Below, piece after piece: positions 60,022 to 64,000 of a DNA stretch of 64,000 bases. The stretch is from Pseudaquabacterium inlustre (lineage in GTDB: Bacteria; Pseudomonadota; Gammaproteobacteria; Burkholderiales; Burkholderiaceae_C), in assembly GCF_038066595.1 (NCBI RefSeq), contig NZ_JBBUTH010000011.1:372001-436000 (forward strand). Direction: 5' to 3'. A program made the translations under genes and the position numbers. Position 1 is the first letter of the stretch; every line of letters begins with the position of its first letter. The notes below the pieces were generated by a model. That model had not been told where the DNA came from. It searched no databases and saw nothing but the letters and a program-made list of their open reading frames with translations.

Positions 60022-60600
60022 CTACTTGCGCAGGCCTTGCCAGGCGCGCGGCGCGGCATCGCGCACGCCGGCCAACTGCAGCACGCGCTCGACCGTATCG
60101 TCCACCATCTCGTCGATGCTGGCGGGTTTGTTGTAGAAGGCCGGCAGCGGCGGGAACACGATGCCGCCCATCTCGGTGACGGCGGTCATGTTGCGCAGGT
60201 GGGCCAGGTTGAACGGCGTCTCGCGCACCAGCAGGATCAGCCGGCGGCGCTCCTTCAGCGTGACGTCGGCGGCGCGGGTGAGCAGGTTGTCGCCGAAGCC
60301 GTGGGCGATGGCGGCCAGCGTCTTCATCGAGCAGGGCGCCACCACCATCGCGGCGGTGTCGAAGCTGCCCGAGGCCACGCAGGCACCCACGTCGCCGGGG
60401 GCGTGGTGGTGGTCGGCCAGGGCTTCGAGCGCGGCGCGGTCCAGGCCCAGCTCGTGGTGGGCGCTCAACACGCCCGAGGGCGTGACGACCAGGTGGGTTT
60501 CCAGGTCGAGATCGCGCGCGCGCTGCAGCAGGCGCACGCCGTAGGCTGCACCGCTCGCACCGGTGATGCCGACGACGAGCCTCGGCGAGCGGATGATCAC
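60022..60600 (-). CDS. ubiX: Flavin prenyltransferase UbiX
   Basis: A 192-residue enzyme that makes prenylated FMN for UbiD-type decarboxylases, needed for ubiquinone. It begins VGITGASGAAYGVRLLQ and has MVVAPCSMKTLAAIAHGFGDNLLTRAADVTLKERRRLILLVRETPFN. The start is GTG at 60600. No ubiD lies in the window. grxD ends 17 bp upstream, so the two may share a transcript. Confidence 0.95.
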   Translation of the reverse strand: MIIRSPRLVVGITGASGAAYGVRLLQRARDLDLETHLVVTPSGVLSAHHELGLDRAALEALADHHHAPGDVGACVASGSFDTAAMVVAPCSMKTLAAIAHGFGDNLLTRAADVTLKERRRLILLVRETPFNLAHLRNMTAVTEMGGIVFPPLPAFYNKPASIDEMVDDTVERVLQLAGVRDAAPRAWQGLRK

Positions 60601-60617
60601 GGCGCGTGCGCCGTGGA

Positions 60618-60926
60618 TCAGGCGAGCAACTGCTTCAGCTCACCCGACTCGTACATCTCCATCATGATGTCCGAGCCGCCGACGAATTCGCCCTTGATGT
60701 AGAGCTGCGGGATGGTGGGCCAGTCGGCGTATTCCTTGATGCCCTGGCGGATGGCCTCGTCTTCCAGCACGTTGACGGTGACCAGGTCGGTCACGCCGCA
60801 GGCCTTGAGCACCTGCACGGCGCGGCCCGAGAAGCCGCACATCGGGAACTGGGCGGTGCCCTTCATGAACAGCACCACGCGGTTGCCCTTCACCAGGCCG
60901 TCGATCTTTTGTTGCACGTCGCTCAT
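60618..60926 (-). CDS. grxD: Monothiol glutaredoxin (Grx4 type)
   Basis: A 102-residue monothiol glutaredoxin. The CGFS active site is at residues 30-33 (FPMCGFSGRAVQVL), followed by WPTIPQLYIKGEFVGGSDIMMEMYESGEL. It carries and delivers Fe-S clusters with glutathione. Length is complete. The 123-bp gap upstream shows no clear promoter. Confidence 0.96.
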   Translation of the reverse strand: MSDVQQKIDGLVKGNRVVLFMKGTAQFPMCGFSGRAVQVLKACGVTDLVTVNVLEDEAIRQGIKEYADWPTIPQLYIKGEFVGGSDIMMEMYESGELKQLLA

Positions 60927-61049
60927 GGGAGTGTGGCCCGGGGCACCGGGCGCGGATTCATTGCGGATGCGGGTTTATACGGCAAAGCGGGGCCGTGGCG
61001 CGCGGCGCGCCGGCTTTGCCCCTGAGCGGTGCTGGCCGACGCAGGCGGA

Positions 61050-61619
61050 TCAGAACGCCATGTTCACGCCCAGCCGGATCATCGGCTGCAGGCGGATGTC
61101 ACGGCCCGCGGCTTCCAGCGTGAAGCCGGCGTTGCCGCTGCGGCCCAGCGGGGCGTTGCCGAAGCCCTGGGCGGCCAGGCCCAGGTCGGCGCTGAAGCCC
61201 CAGCCGCCGTCGGCCCGGGCGCTGCCGCTGGCATAGCCCACGCCGGCATAGCCGGTGCCCGACACGGCCTGCCCGGCCGTGGCGTCGGTGGCCCCGCCCA
61301 GGTTGCCGGCCAGGCTGGCCGGGCGCAGGTTGATCAGCAGGCCGCCGGTCACGCGCAGGCCACCGGTGTCGCCCAGGCGCAGGGTGCTGAACTGGTAGTC
61401 GCCCAGCAGGCGCAGGGTTTGCGCGTTGCCGCCGCCCATCGAGGCCACCGACAGCGGCTGCGTGGCGCGCAGCATCCACAGCGCGGGCTGGTCCAGTTCG
61501 AGGCGGGCCTGCAGGCGGGGGCCGCCCAGCGCGTCGGCCGGTGCGGTGAGACCACGTTCCTGCGCTGCCAGCGGGGCAGCCAGGCCCAGGGTGCAGATCA
61601 GGCAGAGGGCGGTGCGCAT
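61050..61619 (-). CDS. Hypothetical secreted protein, possible small outer-membrane beta-barrel
   Basis: A 189-residue protein that I do not recognise. It has a signal peptide (LCLICTLGLAAPLAAQ) and AAGGAG before the ATG. The mature part alternates polar and non-polar residues in strands (FSTLRLGDTGGLRVTGGLLINLRP, GYAGVGYASGSARADGGWGFSADLGLAAQ) and ends in IRLGVNMAF. A C-terminal Phe is the usual signal for outer-membrane barrel insertion. A porin-like or barrel role is inference. Confidence 0.7.
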   Translation of the reverse strand: MRTALCLICTLGLAAPLAAQERGLTAPADALGGPRLQARLELDQPALWMLRATQPLSVASMGGGNAQTLRLLGDYQFSTLRLGDTGGLRVTGGLLINLRPASLAGNLGGATDATAGQAVSGTGYAGVGYASGSARADGGWGFSADLGLAAQGFGNAPLGRSGNAGFTLEAAGRDIRLQPMIRLGVNMAF

Positions 61620-61737
61620 GCGGCTCTCCTTGGGTGGCGTGTGCAGTCGATGCTACGCCTGCACGGCCGCCGGTGGGAGATTTCGAAAGCCGCCGACTGG
61701 CCGTTGTTCCGGGCGCTTTTCTCGGCTTTGCGGCCGC

Positions 61738-62583
61738 TCAGGCCGGCCAGCGGCCGCCGGTGCAGCGTGGGCGCTGCGCGATGTCGCAGCGGGTGGCGAT
61801 GTCGGTGAAGCCAGCCTCGCGCAGCAGCGCGGCCACGGCCTCGGCCTGGTCGAACCCATGCTCGAACAGCAGCCAGCCGCCCGGCACCAGGTGGGCCGGC
61901 GCGCCGGCCACGATGGCGCGGTAGGCGTCCAGCCCGTCGCCGCCGGGGGTGAGTGCCAGCGTGGGCTCGTGGCGCAGCGCGGGCAGGTGCGGATCGCCGC
62001 CGGCGATGTAGGGCGGGTTGCTGAGCACCAGGGTGTAGGTCGCCGTGGCGGGGACGGCCTGCCACCAGGCGCCTTCGGCGAAGGCCACGGCCAGGCCCAG
62101 GCGCTGCGCATTGGCACGCGCCACGGCCAGCGCGGCGGCGCTCAGGTCGGTGGCCTGCACCTGGGCGGCGGCGTGGCGGTGGGCCACGGCCAGCGCGATG
62201 GCGCCGCTGCCGGTGCCCAGGTCCAGCACGCGCGGTGCGGCGCCCAGGCCGGGCAGCAGTTCGAGCGCCCAGTCGACCAGGGTCTCGGTGTCGGGGCGGG
62301 GCACCAGCACGTCGGGCGTCACCCGCAGCACCAGGCCGTGGAACTCGCGCTCGCCCAGCAGGTAGGCCACCGGCACGCCATCGGCGCGCTGGCGGCAGGC
62401 GCCGTCGAAGGCGGCGGCGGCCTCGGGCGGCAGCGGGTCGGTGTCGTGGGCGATCAGCCAGGCGCGCGGCTTGCCGCCCAGCGCGTGGCCCAGCAGCGCC
62501 TGGGCGTCCACGCGGTCCAGGCCCAGTGCGGCGGCGGCGGCCAGCGCCTCGCGCACGGTTGGCGAGTGCGCCGCATCACTCAT
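61738..62583 (-). CDS. prmC: Peptide chain release factor N5-glutamine methyltransferase
   Basis: A 281-residue SAM-dependent enzyme that methylates the Gln of the GGQ motif in release factors. The SAM-binding motif is VLDLGTGSGAIALAVAH and the catalytic NPPY is in LVLSNPPYIAGGD. The N-terminal helical domain is present. Its ATG overlaps the prfA stop (ATGA), the usual prfA-prmC order. Confidence 0.96.
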   Translation of the reverse strand: MSDAAHSPTVREALAAAAALGLDRVDAQALLGHALGGKPRAWLIAHDTDPLPPEAAAAFDGACRQRADGVPVAYLLGEREFHGLVLRVTPDVLVPRPDTETLVDWALELLPGLGAAPRVLDLGTGSGAIALAVAHRHAAAQVQATDLSAAALAVARANAQRLGLAVAFAEGAWWQAVPATATYTLVLSNPPYIAGGDPHLPALRHEPTLALTPGGDGLDAYRAIVAGAPAHLVPGGWLLFEHGFDQAEAVAALLREAGFTDIATRCDIAQRPRCTGGRWPA

Positions 62584-63671
62584 GCCGCGCCCTCCAGCGC
62601 CGCCAGCTGGTCGGCGGCCTGGGCCGTCTGCAGCGCGGTGATCACGTCGCCCAGGTCGCCTTCCATGATCTGGCCCAGCTTGTACAGCGTGAGGTTGATG
62701 CGGTGGTCGGTGAGCCGGCCCTGCGGGAAGTTGTAGGTGCGGATGCGGTCGCTGCGGTCGCCGGTGCCCACCAGGCTCTTGCGCGTGGCGGCCTCCTTGG
62801 CCTCGCGCTCGGCGCGCTCGCGGTCGCGCAACCGGGCCTGAAGCACGGCCAGGGCCTTGGCCTTGTTGCGGTGCTGGCTGCGGTCGTCCTGGCACTCGGC
62901 CACCAGGCCGGTGGGCAGGTGGGTGACGCGGATCGCCGAATCGGTCTTGTTGACGTGCTGGCCGCCGGCGCCACTGGCGCGGAAGGTGTCGATGCGCAGG
63001 TCGGCCGGGTTCAGCGTGATCTCGGTGGCCTCGTCGGGCTCGGGCATCACGGCCACGGTGCAGGCGCTGGTGTGGATGCGGCCCTGCGATTCGGTGGCCG
63101 GCACGCGTTGCACGCGGTGGCCGCCGCTCTCGAACTTGAGCTGGCCGTAGACGTTGTCGCCCTCCACGCGCAGCACCAGTTCCTTGTAGCCACCCAGGTC
63201 CGACGCGTTCTCGCTCATCACCTCCACGCGCCAGCCGCGCGCATCGCAGAAGCGGGTGTACATGCGCGCCAGGTCGCCGGCGAATAGGGCCGACTCGTCG
63301 CCACCGGTGCCGGCGCGGATTTCCACGAAGGCGTTGCGCGCGTCGTCGGGGTCTTTCGGCAACAGCAGGGTCTTGAGCTCGCCGTCCAGGCGGGCGATGG
63401 CGGCTTCGGCAGCCGCGATCTCGTCGCGCGCCATCTCGGCCATGTCGGCGGCCTCGGGATCGGCCAGCAGCTCGCGCGCGGTGGCCAGGTCGGCCTCGGC
63501 CTGCTGGAAGGCGTTCCAGCGGCCCACCAGCTCGGCGGCCTCGGCCTGCTCGCGCGCCACGGCGCGATAGCGGGCGATGTCCTGGCCCAGGGCGGGGTCG
63601 GCCAGGTGGGCGTCGAGCTCGGCCAGGCGCATGGTCAATCGTTCGAGCTGCTGGCGCAGGGCGGGGGTCAT
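62580..63671 (-). CDS. prfA: Peptide chain release factor 1
   Basis: A 363-residue factor that reads UAA and UAG stop codons. The PxT codon-recognition motif is in VQRVPATESQGR, and the catalytic GGQ is in GAGGQHVNKTDSAIR. Length is normal. GAGGGA precedes the ATG. It is coupled with prmC, whose product modifies the GGQ Gln. Confidence 0.97.
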   Translation of the reverse strand: MTPALRQQLERLTMRLAELDAHLADPALGQDIARYRAVAREQAEAAELVGRWNAFQQAEADLATARELLADPEAADMAEMARDEIAAAEAAIARLDGELKTLLLPKDPDDARNAFVEIRAGTGGDESALFAGDLARMYTRFCDARGWRVEVMSENASDLGGYKELVLRVEGDNVYGQLKFESGGHRVQRVPATESQGRIHTSACTVAVMPEPDEATEITLNPADLRIDTFRASGAGGQHVNKTDSAIRVTHLPTGLVAECQDDRSQHRNKAKALAVLQARLRDRERAEREAKEAATRKSLVGTGDRSDRIRTYNFPQGRLTDHRINLTLYKLGQIMEGDLGDVITALQTAQAADQLAALEGAA

Positions 63672-63686
63672 GTCGGGTCCCTCGGG

Positions 63687-64000
63687 TCAGGCAAAGAACG
63701 CGTCGCGGGCGGTCTTCAGGATCAGCGCGCTGACCACCACCACGAACACGCCACGCACGAAGCCGGCGCCGTGCTTCAAGGCCAGGCGGCTGCCCATGAA
63801 GCTGCCGGCCACGTTGGCCACGGCCATCGGCAGGCCCAGGTGCCACCAGACATGGCCCTTGGCGGTGAACAGCGCCAGCGCCGCGGCATTGGTGGCCAGG
63901 TTCAGCAGCTTGGCGGCGGCCGAGGCGTGCAGGAAGTCGTAGCCCAGCACGCGCACGAACAGGAAGATGAAGAAGCTGCCGGTGCCGGGGCCGAAGAAGC
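63687..64000 (-). CDS. TauE/SafE-family sulfite exporter-like permease (5' partial)
   Basis: The frame is open to the window edge, so only the C-terminal 104 residues are visible. The visible start has FFGPGTGSFFIFLFVRVLGYDFL, the repeated signature of TSUP (DUF81) permeases, followed by two hydrophobic segments and GSFMGSRLALKHG. An in-frame GTG at 63956 would cut this motif and is not the true start. It lies 15 bp upstream of prfA on the same strand. The substrate (sulfite, sulfoacetate or other anion) is unknown. Confidence 0.85.
   Translation of the reverse strand, partial: FFGPGTGSFFIFLFVRVLGYDFLHASAAAKLLNLATNAAALALFTAKGHVWWHLGLPMAVANVAGSFMGSRLALKHGAGFVRGVFVVVVSALILKTARDAFFA

Overview
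The window is a piece of a high-GC (about 70 percent by eye, not computed) betaproteobacterial chromosome. Gene content and order (pilQ-aroK-aroB-dgt, gltBD, mlaFEDA-C-B, preTA with hydantoinase genes, PHA and wax-ester genes) point to Burkholderiales, most like the Sphaerotilaceae/Comamonadaceae (Rubrivivax-Leptothrix-Ideonella type). That placement is inference from content; no search was run. Coding density is very high, no gap without a gene reaches 300 bases, and I saw no rRNA, tRNA, CRISPR array or prophage.

Region 1 (1-7.8 kb, + strand): the 3' part of the type IV pilus secretin gene pilQ, a large Ig-like repeat lipoprotein, the shikimate genes aroK and aroB, a dGTPase-like gene and a solitary REP-associated tyrosine transposase (RAYT). 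Region 2 (7.9-18.5 kb, +): glutamate synthase gltBD, then the Mla lipid-transport genes mlaF-E-D-A-C-B. Region 3 (18.5-25.4 kb): central sugar metabolism, with zwf and hexR on the minus strand (a HexR-type palindrome lies at the zwf promoter), a beta-helix protein, and tal-pgi-HAD phosphatase on the plus strand.

Region 4 (25.5-45.7 kb) is dominated by pyrimidine catabolism. A plus-strand unit encodes an NMT1/THI5-type ABC transporter and a RutR-like TetR regulator. A minus-strand unit of eight genes encodes PreT/PreA dihydropyrimidine dehydrogenase, a BMP-type nucleoside or base ABC transporter, dihydropyrimidinase and an M20 ureidopropionase. Both units start with a sigma-54 type -24/-12 element followed, at exactly the same distance, by the same 16-bp palindrome, which resembles the RutR operator. 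This suggests shared control by nitrogen status (sigma-54) and pyrimidine (RutR). Between them lie a crotonase/SDR pair, a flavodoxin, a His-rich Spy-like chaperone and a two-component system.

Region 5 (45.8-51 kb, minus): a GlxA-type regulator, an isochorismatase-like hydrolase, an M14-like peptidase, an M20 amidohydrolase and an orphan substrate-binding protein. Region 6 (51.1-56.7 kb): a molybdopterin oxidoreductase, a lipoprotein aminopeptidase, and a storage-lipid group (PHA-system protein, acyl-CoA-binding protein, WS/DGAT acyltransferase). Region 7 (56.7-64 kb): rppH, proS, a lytic transglycosylase, ubiX, grxD, an unknown secreted protein, prmC-prfA and a TauE/SafE permease cut by the window edge.

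Most of the window is ordinary housekeeping sequence. The strongest unusual signals are the matched sigma-54/RutR promoter pair, the RAYT with its AT-rich repeat next to the gltB promoter, the Ig-like lipoprotein inside the pilQ-aroKB cluster, and the Met-repeat sensor kinase beside a His-rich periplasmic chaperone.
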